From contig JADKBW010000007.1 of assembly GCA_016714905.1 (NCBI GenBank), forward strand, positions 62,001 through 126,000: a stretch of 64,000 nucleotides of DNA. The letters run 5' to 3'. Shown here piece by piece: positions 35,440-45,543 of this stretch; within the stretch, counting starts at the first letter, position 1; every line of letters begins with the position of its first letter. A program made the position numbers and the translations under genes. Source of the stretch: Flavobacterium sp. Its GTDB lineage: Bacteria > Bacteroidota > Bacteroidia > Flavobacteriales > Flavobacteriaceae. The notes under the pieces are model-generated. The model was not told where the DNA came from, searched no databases, and saw only the letters and a program-made list of their open reading frames with translations.

Positions 35440-36321
35440 TCCAGTTCTGCTTCATGCTTCTGTCGATGGTCTAAACATCAAGCCAGACGGGATTTATGTT
35501 GATGTGACATTTGGCGGCGGCGGACATTCTAGGGAAATTCTAAATCGATTGGGTTCAAACGGAAAATTGTTTGCTTTTGATCAAGATGAAGATGCTTTAG
35601 CGAATAGCATAATAGATGAGCGATTTGTGTTGATCAATGAAAATTTCAGATACTTAAAACGTTTTTTACGATTTCACGGAATTCAAAAAGTGGATGGAAT
35701 TCTGGCAGATTTAGGCGTTTCATCACATCAATTTGATAAAGGTGAACGTGGTTTTTCTACTCGTTTTGATGCTGAGCTTGACATGAGAATGAGTCAAAAA
35801 AACGACCTAAATGCTTTCCGTGTAGTCAATGAATATGATGCTGAAAATCTAAAACGAGTATTTCTTGATTATGGTGAACTAAAAAACGCACCAGCGATTG
35901 CCAGAGTGATTATCGAAGCTAGAGAAAATACACCGATTAGGAATACGGAACAGCTAAAAATTGTTTTAGGTCGATTTTACCAGCACACAAAAGCCATAAA
36001 ATACTGGCGCAAATGTACCAAGCGATAAGAATCGAGGTCAATCAAGAGATGGAAGTGTTGAAAGAGTTTCTCGAACAATCTTTGGAAGTTTTGAATACAG
36101 GTGGAAGATTGAGTGTCATTTCCTATCATTCACTAGAAGACCGATTGGTTAAACGATATATCAAGAATGGGATGTTTGAAGGAGAGCCAGAGCGAGATTT
36201 TTTCGGAAACTATTCCGTTCCATTCAAGACAATAGGGAAATTAATTGTTCCAGATGCTAACGAAATTAAGATAAACAATAGAGCTAGAAGTGCCAAGTTG
36301 AGAATTGCAGAAAAATTGTAA
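35426..36321 (+). CDS. rsmH: 16S rRNA (cytosine(1402)-N(4))-methyltransferase RsmH (one frameshift in the sequence)
   Basis: Methylates C1402 of 16S rRNA. MEYHNPVLLHASVDGL is the usual start and YVDVTFGGGGHSREIL the SAM-binding motif; GILADLGVSSHQFD follows. The frame breaks at a T4 run (35975-35978): one more T gives VLGRFLPAHKSHKILAQMYQAI, and the second frame carries the conserved LSVISYHSLEDRLVK and ends at 36321. Corrected length is about 298 aa. It overlaps mraZ by 14 bp and is followed after 2 bp by ftsL. Confidence 0.9.
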
Positions 36322-36323
36322 GT

Positions 36324-36677
36324 ATGAAAAACGGTGTTTATAGCATTTTAAAAGCACGGTTCTTAATCAACGAGGAAGCCAATGCAGCCAAGAATTGGCG
36401 GTTTATCGTATTCTTGATTTTGCTGGCAATTATCATGATTGCTAATACACAGCGCTATGAGCAGAAAGTATTTAAAATCATTGCATTAACTGGTGAAGTA
36501 AAAGAGCTGCGGTCAGAATTTGTTGACCGTCGTTCTGAATTGATGAAGCTGAGAATGGAATCGACCGTGTCGGAAAAAATGGAAGCAAAACAAATCTATC
36601 CATCATCAGTGCCGCCAACTAAAATTAAAGTAAAAAAAGAAGAGGAAAAAAGTTTGTTAAAAAGAATATGGCAGTAG
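36324..36677 (+). CDS. ftsL: FtsL-like cell division protein
   Basis: 117 residues: a cytoplasmic N-terminus, one membrane segment (FIVFLILLAIIMIANTQ, 28-44) and a periplasmic coiled coil (VKELRSEFVDRRSELMKLRM). Position between rsmH and the division penicillin-binding protein and this topology identify it as FtsL, which links FtsB/FtsQ to FtsW-FtsI; the sequence itself is poorly conserved. Its 3' end overlaps the PBP gene by 10 bp. Confidence 0.83.
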   Translation: MKNGVYSILKARFLINEEANAAKNWRFIVFLILLAIIMIANTQRYEQKVFKIIALTGEVKELRSEFVDRRSELMKLRMESTVSEKMEAKQIYPSSVPPTKIKVKKEEEKSLLKRIWQ

Positions 36678-38692
36678 AAGATAAATATATTTCTTATCGT
36701 ATGTATATGGTTGCTTTTGCGATGTTTCTCATGGCAATTGCAATTACTTTCAAGCTAACAAACATTCAATGGGTGGAAGGCGACTACTATCGCAAATTAG
36801 CAAAAGAAAGAACGGTGCGAAATTTTGTAATTCCTGCCAATAAAGGAAATGTATATTCTGCAGATGGAAGTTTATTAGCAACGTCGATTCCAAAATACAC
36901 CATCCGTTTTGATGCTGTTGCGCCTAAAAGTGAAGCGTTCGAAAAAAATGTAAAATCACTTGCCGATTCTTTGGGATTGCTGTTAAGAAAACCCAGTAGC
37001 ACTTTTCAATCTGACTTGAGAAAAGCCCGAGCAAATAACAACCGATACTTCCTAGTGGCTCGTGACTTAAGTTATACGCAGTATATGAAAATCAAAAGTT
37101 TTCCATTATTCAACTTAGGTGCATACAAAGGCGGCATCATCACGGAGCAAAAGACCGTTCGTGAACATCCCATTGGTAAGATCGCGGAAAGAACAATCGG
37201 TTACGAAAGAGTTACTCCCAGCGGAGAGAAGGACGGTAAAGGTATCGAATGGGCTTTTAGAAAATATCTCAACGGTAAAGATGGTAAAATCCTAAAACAA
37301 AAAATTGCCAAAGGTCAGTGGAAACCCATACGCGATGTCAATGAAGTAGATCCTCAAGACGGTTACGACGTGATATCAACCATCGATGTTTATATTCAAG
37401 ATATTGCCCACCATGCTTTGCTTAAACAACTTCGTGCCTTTAACGCAGATCACGGTTGTGTGGTGGTGATGGAAACAAAAACAGGCAAAATCAAAGCCAT
37501 ATCTAATCTTGGAAAAAATCCAGAAAGCGCAAATAAAGCAGAAGACAGTACGTACTTTGAGACTACTAATTACGCGATAGCAGAATCGCATGAGCCAGGC
37601 TCAACCTACAAATTGGCAGATTTGATGACTTTGTTAGAAGATAAGAAAGTCGATACCAGCGCTGTTTTCGATAGCCAAGGTGGAACTATCATTTATTCAG
37701 GTAAGAAAGTTCGAGATTCGCATGAAGGCGGCTATGGCAAAATTTCACTCGCACGCGGATTTGAGGTTTCTTCCAATACGGTTATGGTGCAAGCAGTATA
37801 CAATAACTATAAAAATGACCCGGCTCAATTTGTCAATCATCTCAATTCCTACGGATTAAATAAACCACTTGGTCTTCCAATCAAGGGTGAGGGAATACCC
37901 TATATTCCGCAACCTGGAGATAAAAACTGGAGCGCTATTTCTTTACCATGGATGGCATTTGGATATGGCGTTTCTATCACTCCTCTACAAACACTGACTT
38001 ACTACAATGCTGTCGCCAACAACGGTGTGATGGTTAAACCTCAATTTGTTTCTGAAATAAAAGAATGGAACAAAACCATCAAAAAATTTAACACCGAAGT
38101 AATCAATCCAAGAGTATGCTCGAACGAAACCTTACTTAAAGTTAGAGACGTTTTACAAAATGTAGTGAAGAAAGGAACGGGATCTAAACTCTATTCCAAA
38201 GACTTTTCCATGGCTGGAAAAACAGGTACCGCGCAAGCGAATTATGCGAAAAATGGCGGTATTGAAAAGCACTACATTTCTTCATTTGTAGGTTACTTTC
38301 CGGCAGAATCTCCCAAATATTCGTGTATAGTGGTGGTTCACGAACCCAATACTTCAAACAATAATTATTACGGTGCGGACGTAGCAGGTCCGGTTTTCAA
38401 AAGAATCGCGCAAAAAATATTTACGGATGTGCCTTCTACAAACGAAATCAAAAATTTGAACAAGAAGAACACAAAGCAAGAAGAGAATTATACCTCGTAT
38501 TATACAAAAGCACAAAAAAAACAAAGTTTTATACCAAATGTGAGAGGAATGTCTGGGATGGATGCAATTGCATTGCTTGGAAATTTAGGGTTAAATATAA
38601 AAGTTAAGGGTACTGGAAAAGTCAAATCTCAGTCAATCCAACCCGGACAACCTTTCAATAAAAAAACAACAATAATACTCGAATTATCGTGA
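36668..38692 (+). CDS. ftsI: division-specific penicillin-binding protein (FtsI/PBP3 type) with PASTA domain
   Basis: Septal peptidoglycan transpeptidase, 674 aa. N-terminal membrane anchor (about 11-29), PBP dimerisation domain, and transpeptidase domain with S312-x-x-K315 in EPGSTYKLAD, SSN in FEVSSNTVMV and K518-T-G in AGKTGTAQ. A C-terminal PASTA domain (FIPNVRGMSGMDAIALLGNL) is present, as in Bacteroidota homologues. It overlaps ftsL at its start, and its TGA overlaps the murE GTG by three bases. Confidence 0.94.
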   Translation: MAVEDKYISYRMYMVAFAMFLMAIAITFKLTNIQWVEGDYYRKLAKERTVRNFVIPANKGNVYSADGSLLATSIPKYTIRFDAVAPKSEAFEKNVKSLADSLGLLLRKPSSTFQSDLRKARANNNRYFLVARDLSYTQYMKIKSFPLFNLGAYKGGIITEQKTVREHPIGKIAERTIGYERVTPSGEKDGKGIEWAFRKYLNGKDGKILKQKIAKGQWKPIRDVNEVDPQDGYDVISTIDVYIQDIAHHALLKQLRAFNADHGCVVVMETKTGKIKAISNLGKNPESANKAEDSTYFETTNYAIAESHEPGSTYKLADLMTLLEDKKVDTSAVFDSQGGTIIYSGKKVRDSHEGGYGKISLARGFEVSSNTVMVQAVYNNYKNDPAQFVNHLNSYGLNKPLGLPIKGEGIPYIPQPGDKNWSAISLPWMAFGYGVSITPLQTLTYYNAVANNGVMVKPQFVSEIKEWNKTIKKFNTEVINPRVCSNETLLKVRDVLQNVVKKGTGSKLYSKDFSMAGKTGTAQANYAKNGGIEKHYISSFVGYFPAESPKYSCIVVVHEPNTSNNNYYGADVAGPVFKRIAQKIFTDVPSTNEIKNLNKKNTKQEENYTSYYTKAQKKQSFIPNVRGMSGMDAIALLGNLGLNIKVKGTGKVKSQSIQPGQPFNKKTTIILELS

Positions 38693-40152
38693 TTGTCTTA
38701 AAAGAAATAGTATACAAAGTAAGCATTGAAGCAGTTAAAGGCGCTACAGATATTGCTATTAATGCCATCGACTTTGATTCAAGAAAAATTGGATCAAACG
38801 ATTTGTTTATTGCTATTCGGGGTACGCAATCTAATGGTCATGATTTTATTGATAAAGCCATTCATCAAGGAGCAATAGCGATAGTTTGCGACACTTTTCC
38901 AGCTAAAATTGTAGAAGGAATCACTTATATTCAAGTAATAGACACCAACAAAGCACTCGCATTTATTGCGGCCAATTTCTACGGAAATCCATCGCATTCA
39001 TTGAAATTAGTTGGCATTACAGGGACTAATGGAAAAACAACCATAGCGTCCTTACTATACCAATTATTTCAAAAAGCAGGATATCAAGTAGGTTTGCTTT
39101 CTACCGTAAAAATCATGGTAGATACTATTGAATATAAGGCAACTCATACCACACCAGATTCAATTACCATCAACAAGTATTTGAGAGAAATGGTTGACAG
39201 CGGTGTGACTCATTGTTTTATGGAAGTGAGTTCACATGGCATCCACCAGCAAAGAACAGAAGCATTACAATTCGAAGGCGGTGTTTTCACGAACTTATCA
39301 CACGATCACCTCGATTATCATCCAACTTTCGCGGAATACCGCGATGTGAAGAAATCGTTTTTTGATCACCTTCCTAAATCTGCTTTTTCTTTGGTCAACA
39401 TTGATGATAAGAACGGAATTGTAATGATGCAAAATACCGTATCACGAAAATTGACTTACGCACTAAAATCATATGCAAATTACAAAGCACAGATATTAGA
39501 AAGTCAAATGTCAGGATTGTTGATGAAGATTAATGACAATGAGGTTTGGGTAAGACTAATCGGAACTTTCAATGCGTATAATTTACTCGCCATTTATGGA
39601 ACGGCAGTTGAATTGGGTCTTGATTCCTTTGAAGTACTGCGACTGCTGTCTGAATTAGAAAGTGTTTCTGGACGTTTTCAATATATCGTATCCAACGAGA
39701 AGATTACTGCAATTGTTGATTATGCACACACACCCGATGCGCTTGAAAATGTACTCAAAACCATCAACGATATCCGAACTAAAAACGAACAACTCATTAC
39801 CATTGTGGGTTGCGGCGGTGACAGAGATAAAACCAAACGTCCAATCATGGCGAATATCGCAACGACATTAAGTGATAAGGTCATCATCACGTCGGATAAT
39901 CCAAGAACAGAAGATCCTGAGGTAATAATTGCGGAAATGGAAAAAGGAGTTGAACCGCAAAATTTCAAAAAAGCGGTTTCCATTACCGACAGGAAGCAAG
40001 CCATCAAAACCGCTTGCCAATTAGCACAACCAAACGATATCATTCTGATAGCTGGAAAGGGACACGAAACGTATCAAGAAATTAATGGCGTTCGCTACGA
40101 TTTTGACGATATGCAAATTGTAAAGGAATTATTAATGCAACTGGGGAAATAG
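38689..40152 (+). CDS. murE: UDP-MurNAc-tripeptide synthetase MurE
   Basis: Adds the third amino acid to the peptidoglycan stem peptide. The ATP loop is GITGTNGKTT (about 109-118). SDNPRTEDP carries the DNPR signature of meso-diaminopimelate-adding enzymes, so the substrate is most likely meso-DAP. 487 aa, normal. The start is GTG at 38689, overlapping the PBP stop (GTGA); coupled translation is likely. A TTGGAATT repeat hairpin separates it from mraY. Confidence 0.95.
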   Translation: MIVLKEIVYKVSIEAVKGATDIAINAIDFDSRKIGSNDLFIAIRGTQSNGHDFIDKAIHQGAIAIVCDTFPAKIVEGITYIQVIDTNKALAFIAANFYGNPSHSLKLVGITGTNGKTTIASLLYQLFQKAGYQVGLLSTVKIMVDTIEYKATHTTPDSITINKYLREMVDSGVTHCFMEVSSHGIHQQRTEALQFEGGVFTNLSHDHLDYHPTFAEYRDVKKSFFDHLPKSAFSLVNIDDKNGIVMMQNTVSRKLTYALKSYANYKAQILESQMSGLLMKINDNEVWVRLIGTFNAYNLLAIYGTAVELGLDSFEVLRLLSELESVSGRFQYIVSNEKITAIVDYAHTPDALENVLKTINDIRTKNEQLITIVGCGGDRDKTKRPIMANIATTLSDKVIITSDNPRTEDPEVIIAEMEKGVEPQNFKKAVSITDRKQAIKTACQLAQPNDIILIAGKGHETYQEINGVRYDFDDMQIVKELLMQLGK

Positions 40153-40212
40153 CCGAATAATCAAATTCCAAGTCCCAATGGTTGGAATTTGGAATTTTAA
40201 ATATTGGAATTT
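40153..40212. repeat. AATTCCAA / TTGGAATT inverted repeat inside the dcw cluster
   Basis: CAAATTCCAAGTCCCAATGG and TTGGAATTTGGAATTT form a hairpin between murE and mraY, ending directly at the mraY ATG. There is no long T run, so it may act on mRNA stability or mraY translation rather than termination. Confidence 0.6.
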
Positions 40213-41439
40213 ATGTTATACTACTTATTTGAATACCTCGACAAAACACTTAATATTCCTGGAACTGGGGTATTTCAATACATTACTTTTCGCTCAGCTT
40301 TGGCGGTCATTCTATCGTTGATGATTTCAACTATTTATGGAAAGCGAATTATTGCTTTTCTTAGAAATCAACAGGTGGGAGAAACCGTTCGCGAATTAGG
40401 TTTAGAAGGACAAAATGAAAAAGCAGGAACACCAACCATGGGTGGACTGATTATCATTATTGCAACATTAATTCCGGTATTCCTTTTTACAAAATTGAAT
40501 AACATCTATATCATTTTGCTGATAGTTACGACCTTATGGATGGGAACTATCGGATTTATAGATGATTACATCAAAATTTTCAAAAAAGACAAACAAGGTT
40601 TAAAAGGGATTTTTAAAGTCATTGGTCAGATTGGTTTGGGATTAATCGTAGGTGCTGTTTTGTATTTGCATCCGGGAGTAACACTAAGAAATGACTCCAA
40701 CAAAACCATCACAATCAACCAAAAGGAAAATGTGATTGCACCAATGGCAGTCGAAGAAAAATCGACCGCGACAACCATTCCGTTCTTCAAAAATAATGAA
40801 TTTGATTACGCAGAATTATTGGCATGGACAGGCGAAGGCTACGAAAATTGGGCGTGGTTGGTGTTTATCCCCATTGTCATTTTCATTATTACTGCAGTTT
40901 CTAATGGAGCCAATCTCACAGATGGCATCGATGGACTTGCCGCCGGAACCTCCGCCATATCTGTAGTCGCTTTAGGGATTTTCACTTTTGTTTCGGGTAA
41001 CATCATTTTCTCGAGCTATCTCAATATTATGTATATCCCCAACTCGGGAGAAATGACGGTTTTTATTGCCGCTTTCGCTGGAGCCCTCGTTGGTTTTCTT
41101 TGGTATAATTCTTATCCAGCAACCGTATTTATGGGTGATACCGGAAGTTTAACAATTGGAGGTGTGATTGCAGTTTTAGCCATTTCAGTACGCAAGGAAC
41201 TTTTGATTCCGCTATTGTGCGGAATTTTCTTAGTCGAAAATTTCTCCGTGGTGCTCCAAGTTAGCTATTTCAAATACACCAAAAAACGTTTCGGCGAAGG
41301 ACGAAGAATTTTCCTCATGTCGCCTTTACATCATCACTACCAAAAGAAAGGTTATCACGAAAGTAAAATTGTAACGCGGTTTTGGATTGTCGGAATTATA
41401 CTCGCCATTCTATCCATAGTGACATTAAAATTAAGATAA
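40213..41439 (+). CDS. mraY: phospho-MurNAc-pentapeptide transferase MraY
   Basis: Polytopic membrane enzyme that makes lipid I from UDP-MurNAc-pentapeptide and undecaprenyl phosphate. Core motifs: AGTPTMGGL, GFIDDYIKIFKKDKQGL, NGANLTDGIDGLAAG and VFMGDTGSL. The periplasmic loop at about 155-210 (NDSNKTITINQKENV and on) is longer than in E. coli, a Bacteroidota trait; 408 aa. The ATG at 40213 is used; a TTG nine bases upstream belongs to the repeat hairpin. Its stop abuts the murD ATG. Confidence 0.95.
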   Translation: MLYYLFEYLDKTLNIPGTGVFQYITFRSALAVILSLMISTIYGKRIIAFLRNQQVGETVRELGLEGQNEKAGTPTMGGLIIIIATLIPVFLFTKLNNIYIILLIVTTLWMGTIGFIDDYIKIFKKDKQGLKGIFKVIGQIGLGLIVGAVLYLHPGVTLRNDSNKTITINQKENVIAPMAVEEKSTATTIPFFKNNEFDYAELLAWTGEGYENWAWLVFIPIVIFIITAVSNGANLTDGIDGLAAGTSAISVVALGIFTFVSGNIIFSSYLNIMYIPNSGEMTVFIAAFAGALVGFLWYNSYPATVFMGDTGSLTIGGVIAVLAISVRKELLIPLLCGIFLVENFSVVLQVSYFKYTKKRFGEGRRIFLMSPLHHHYQKKGYHESKIVTRFWIVGIILAILSIVTLKLR

Positions 41440-42774
41440 ATGCAACGATTGGTCGTACTCGGTGGCGGGGAAAGTGGAGTAGGGACAGCCATACTCGGAA
41501 AGAAAGAAGGCTACGAGGTTTTCGTGTCTGATTTCGGAAAAATAAAACAAAATTATAAAGACGTTCTTATCAATAATGACATCGGATGGGAAGAAGAAAC
41601 CCACACCGAAGCGAAGATTCTAAATGCCGATGTGGTCATGAAAAGCCCCGGAATTCCAGATAAGTCTCCAATCGTTAAAAAGCTCCATGAAAAGCAAATC
41701 CCCGTAATCTCTGAAATAGAATTTGCGGCGCCTTTCACCAAAGCAATCACCATCGGAATCACCGGAAGTAACGGCAAAACCACGACAACAATGCTCACCT
41801 ATCATCTGCTGAAGTCCGGTGGTTTGAATGTCGGATTAGGAGGAAACATCGGAAAGAGCTTTGCATGGCAAGTGGCGGAAAACAACTTCGATTATTATGT
41901 ACTCGAATTAAGTAGTTTCCAATTAGACGGAATCATCAACTATAAGCCACATATCGCGATACTCGCCAATATCAGCCCAGATCATTTAGATCGATATGAA
42001 TATAAGTATGAAAATTATATCGCTTCAAAATTTAGAATTACAATGAATCAAACCGCAGATGATTATTTCATCTACGACGCCGATGACGAAGCCATCGCAA
42101 ACTGGTTAAAACAAAACAAAACTAATGCTCAATTAATTCCTTTTTCAATCACCAAAACGTTTCAAAAAGGAGCCTATCTAAAAGACAACAAAATGGAAGT
42201 AATTATCAACGAAGAAGAATTTATCATGGAGACCGAATATATTGCGCTCGAAGGAAAGCACAATATGAAAAATGCCATGGCAGCAACCTCGGTAGCCCAA
42301 CTGATGAAGATTCGCAAGGAAACCATTAGAGAAAGTCTATCTAATTTTCAAGGCGTAGAACATCGTCTAGAAAAGGTGCTCAAAATTCAAAATGTGCAGT
42401 ACATCAACGACTCCAAAGCGACCAATGTCAATGCAACTTTTTTTGCCCTTGATAGTATGACCGGACCAACCGTTTGGATTGTCGGTGGTGTCGATAAAGG
42501 AAACGATTATTCCGAATTGATGTCGCTCGTGCACGAAAAAGTAAAAGCAATTGTCTGCCTAGGTGTCGACAACAAGAAAATAATTGATGCATTCGGAAAC
42601 GTAGTCGACGTAATGATCGAGGTCGATTCGATGAACGATGCGGTAAAGATGGCGCAACGTCTTGCCGAAAAAGGCGATACTGTGTTGCTGTCTCCTGCCT
42701 GCGCGAGTTTCGATTTGTTCGAAAACTATGAAGACAGAGGCAATCAGTTCAAGTACGCGGTGAAGAATTTGTAG
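41440..42774 (+). CDS. murD: UDP-MurNAc-L-alanine:D-glutamate ligase MurD
   Basis: Adds D-glutamate to UDP-MurNAc-L-Ala. N-terminal Rossmann-like UDP-binding motif (VVLGGGESGVGTA), ATP loop GITGSNGKTTTT and the C-terminal INDSKATNVNAT and LLSPACASFDLFENYEDRG blocks are all present. 444 aa is normal. It starts on the base after the mraY stop. Repeat copy f begins at its stop codon. Confidence 0.95.
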   Translation: MQRLVVLGGGESGVGTAILGKKEGYEVFVSDFGKIKQNYKDVLINNDIGWEEETHTEAKILNADVVMKSPGIPDKSPIVKKLHEKQIPVISEIEFAAPFTKAITIGITGSNGKTTTTMLTYHLLKSGGLNVGLGGNIGKSFAWQVAENNFDYYVLELSSFQLDGIINYKPHIAILANISPDHLDRYEYKYENYIASKFRITMNQTADDYFIYDADDEAIANWLKQNKTNAQLIPFSITKTFQKGAYLKDNKMEVIINEEEFIMETEYIALEGKHNMKNAMAATSVAQLMKIRKETIRESLSNFQGVEHRLEKVLKIQNVQYINDSKATNVNATFFALDSMTGPTVWIVGGVDKGNDYSELMSLVHEKVKAIVCLGVDNKKIIDAFGNVVDVMIEVDSMNDAVKMAQRLAEKGDTVLLSPACASFDLFENYEDRGNQFKYAVKNL

Positions 42775-42857
42775 AAGCCGGGAACCTGCTATGCGCTCCT
42801 ATCTTTCACGCCGAACGCCGGCGCAAAAGGATAACCGCTACTATCAGGGCTAGGGTT
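42775..42857 (+). repeat. dispersed hairpin repeat, copy f
   Basis: AGCCGGGAACCTGCTATGCG at the left, CTATCTTTC-ACGCCGAACGCCGGCG-CAAAAGGAT in the middle and ATCAGGGCTAGGGTT at the right. It breaks the otherwise tight murD-ftsW junction. The 42858-42976 remainder is low-complexity A-rich DNA (CAACTGACAACATATAACAT) with no gene. Confidence 0.75.
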
Positions 42858-42976
42858 TACGGTAAAGACGGAGATACAGTTAACAATAGAAAAGAGAAAA
42901 GAAGAAAGACCGCTTCGCTGAAAGAGACAAGACCAACAACTGACAACATATAACATACAACGTACAACCATCGACA

Positions 42977-44303
42977 ATGCTACAACTCATCAAAAACCTA
43001 AAAGGAGACAAAGTAATCTGGACATTCGTGGCCTTATTAGCCTTGTTTTCGTTTATGCCAGTTTTTAGTGCCAGTAGCAACTTGGCTTATATGGGTCACG
43101 GTACCGGAAATACTTTGGGTTATCTGGTCAAACATTTCGCACATATTTGTATCGGTTTTATGATTATTTACTGGATTCATAAAGTGCCGTATCATTATTT
43201 CAGAGCGATTTCTATAGTGGCTTTGCCAGTCGTTTGGGCTATTGCTTGCTTATACTTTAGTAAAAGGAACCGTTATCGCAGGAGCCAATGCCAGCCGATG
43301 GATTCAAGTGCCATTCATCGGAATCACCTTTCAAACCTCGACGCTCGCCTTTATAGTCTTGATGATTTTCGTGGCTAGATATTTATCGAAAAAAAGAGAA
43401 ACTCCCATTACGCTAAAAAATTCTTTGTGGGAATTGTGGTTGCCGGTTTTTACGACTTTAATGTTTATCCTACCCGCCAATTTCTCTACGGCAGCATTGA
43501 TGTTCTCCATGGTATTGATGCTTGCTTTTATTGGGCAATATCCACTAAAGTATATCGCAGTTATTATAGGCGCTGGAATTTTAGCTTTGACCTTTTTCAT
43601 ATTGGTGAGTAAAGTTTTTCCAGATGCTTCTTTCTTTAGCCGTGTTAAAACATGGGAAAGTCGATTCGAGAATTTCACCACCGACAAACCAGACGAAGAC
43701 GATTATCAAATTGAAAAAGCCAAAATCGCCATTGCTTCTGGCGGAATTCAAGGTTTAGGTCCAGGAAAAAGTGTTCAGAAAAATTTCCTTCCGCAATCCT
43801 CATCCGATTTTATTTACGCAATCATCGTCGAAGAATACGGTTTAATCGGCGGATTAACCATCTTGGGATTGTACATGTTGTTGTTCTTCCGATTTATAGT
43901 CGCGGCACACAAAGCCAATTCGTTGTTCGGAAAATTAGTCGTCGTTGGTCTTGGATTTCCAATTGTCTTTCAGGCATTAATTAATATGGCGGTGGCGGTT
44001 GAGTTATTACCGGTAACAGGACAGACGCTACCTTTAATTAGCAGCGGAGGAAGCTCCATCTGGATGACCTGCATCGCGCTCGGAATTATTATCGGTGTCA
44101 CCAAAAAAGAAGAAGAAATTGCCGCTGAACTCAACGAAAAGGAACAACGCGAAGCCACGCTCAAACGCATGATCGACGCGCAAATCGAACGGGAAGAAAA
44201 AGCGGAAGCAGCATTAAAAGAAATAGAAGCTGCCGAGAAAACAGAAAGTTATTCCATAGAAGATAAAACCAACCCGATGAACGCTGTTCTAAATAAAAAA
44301 TAA
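42977..44303 (+). CDS. ftsW: peptidoglycan glycosyltransferase FtsW (one frameshift in the sequence)
   Basis: SEDS-family polymerase that makes septal glycan with FtsI; about ten membrane segments. The first frame covers the first three; it breaks near 43250-43254. The second carries TLVKGTVIAGANASRWIQVP, the conserved SEDS motif, and later GQTLPLISSGGSSIW. Adding two bases, or deleting one, restores the chain (about 441 aa). The C-terminal tail (EEIAAELNEKEQREATLKRM and on) is a charged coiled coil, longer than in E. coli. Confidence 0.9.
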
Positions 44304-44414
44304 AGAGAGAAAAGAATCAAGAGTCAAGAACCAAGAAACTCATAAAATAGAGAAAGAATAGAGAATCCAAAGTAACATCTTGCTTCTTGCTTCTTGTCTA
44401 TTTTATCTAAAAAA
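44304..44414. repeat. simple-sequence spacer before murG
   Basis: Low-complexity DNA with repeated AAGAATCAAGAGTCAAGAAC and CTTGCTTCTTGCTTCTTG runs that can pair with each other. No gene. Similar runs (CTCAGCAACTCAG) lie before murC and leuS. Confidence 0.45.
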
Positions 44415-45509
44415 ATGACAAAACTAAAATTCATATTAAGCGGCGGCGGGACTGGTGGACATATCTACCCGGCGATTGCTATTGCGAATGAATTGAAGTC
44501 GCGGTTTCCCGACGCAGAATTCCTATTCGTCGGTGCGCAAGATAAAATGGAAATGCAAAAAGTGCCTCAAGCGGGTTACGATATCAAAGGACTTTGGATT
44601 GCAGGTTTACAAAGAAAGTTAACGATTGACAATGCGATGTTTCCTTTCAAATTGGTGAGTAGTTTAGCAAAATCAAGAGCCATCATCAAACAATTTAAAC
44701 CGAATGTAGTGATTGGAACTGGCGGATTTGCTAGTGGACCGTTGTTGCAAATGGCAAATAGCGCAGGAATTCCAACAGTGATTCAAGAACAAAATTCGTA
44801 TCCTGGCATCACCAATAAATTATTGAGTAAAAAAGCCAACTCGATTTGTGTGGCATATGAAAATCTCGATCGCTTTTTTCCAAAAGAGAAAATTAGACTT
44901 ACCGGAAATCCAGTGCGTCAAGATCTAATCGCTATTGATAGCAAAAGAATCGAAGCAATTGCCTATTTCAAATTGAACCCCAAAAAGAAAACCCTTTTAG
45001 TGCTTGGCGGAAGTCTAGGCGCCAGGAGAATCAACCAACTCATTGCTAAAGAACTCGATTTTTTGTCGTCAAAAGATGTTCAGGTCATTTGGCAATGTGG
45101 TAAGTTTTATATCGAAGAATACCAACAATTTAATAATCGAGAAAACGTTCAAGTGGTAGCATTTATTGACAAAATGGATCTGGTCTACGCGGCAGCAGAT
45201 TTTGTGATTTCTCGCGCGGGCGCATCTTCTGTTTCAGAATTGTGTTTGGTAGGCAAGCCAGTCATTTTTATTCCGTCGCCCAATGTTGCCGAAGATCATC
45301 AAACAAAGAATGCGCAAGCCATTGTCGACAAGAAAGGCGCAATCCTATTAAAAGAAAATGAACTTGAGGAAAGATTTGAAACGGTTTTCAATAATTTGTT
45401 AATCGATGAAAACTTGCAAAAAGAGCTTTCCCAGAACATCAAGACATTGGCGAAACCCAATGCAACAAATGATATCGTAGAAGAAATAATAAAATTAATC
45501 AAAGTATAA
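44415..45509 (+). CDS. murG: UDP-GlcNAc:lipid I N-acetylglucosaminyltransferase MurG
   Basis: Membrane-associated GT28 enzyme making lipid II. LSGGGTGGHIYPAIAIA is the N-terminal membrane/acceptor motif and FVISRAGASSVSELCLVGKP the C-terminal UDP-GlcNAc site. 364 aa. The ATG giving MTKLKFILSGGG is preferred to an in-frame ATG seven codons upstream, since homologues begin here. It follows ftsW after a 111-bp simple-repeat spacer. Confidence 0.95.
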   Translation: MTKLKFILSGGGTGGHIYPAIAIANELKSRFPDAEFLFVGAQDKMEMQKVPQAGYDIKGLWIAGLQRKLTIDNAMFPFKLVSSLAKSRAIIKQFKPNVVIGTGGFASGPLLQMANSAGIPTVIQEQNSYPGITNKLLSKKANSICVAYENLDRFFPKEKIRLTGNPVRQDLIAIDSKRIEAIAYFKLNPKKKTLLVLGGSLGARRINQLIAKELDFLSSKDVQVIWQCGKFYIEEYQQFNNRENVQVVAFIDKMDLVYAAADFVISRAGASSVSELCLVGKPVIFIPSPNVAEDHQTKNAQAIVDKKGAILLKENELEERFETVFNNLLIDENLQKELSQNIKTLAKPNATNDIVEEIIKLIKV

Positions 45510-45543
45510 AACGAGCAAGACTCAGTATCTCAGCAACTCAAAA

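Noticed and set aside
3137..43400. Programmed ribosomal frameshifting in ftsX, pckA, dnaG, rsmH or ftsW
   Set aside because: The slips occur at different places without a shared slippery heptamer or downstream structure, and relatives have these genes in one frame. Homopolymer error is simpler.
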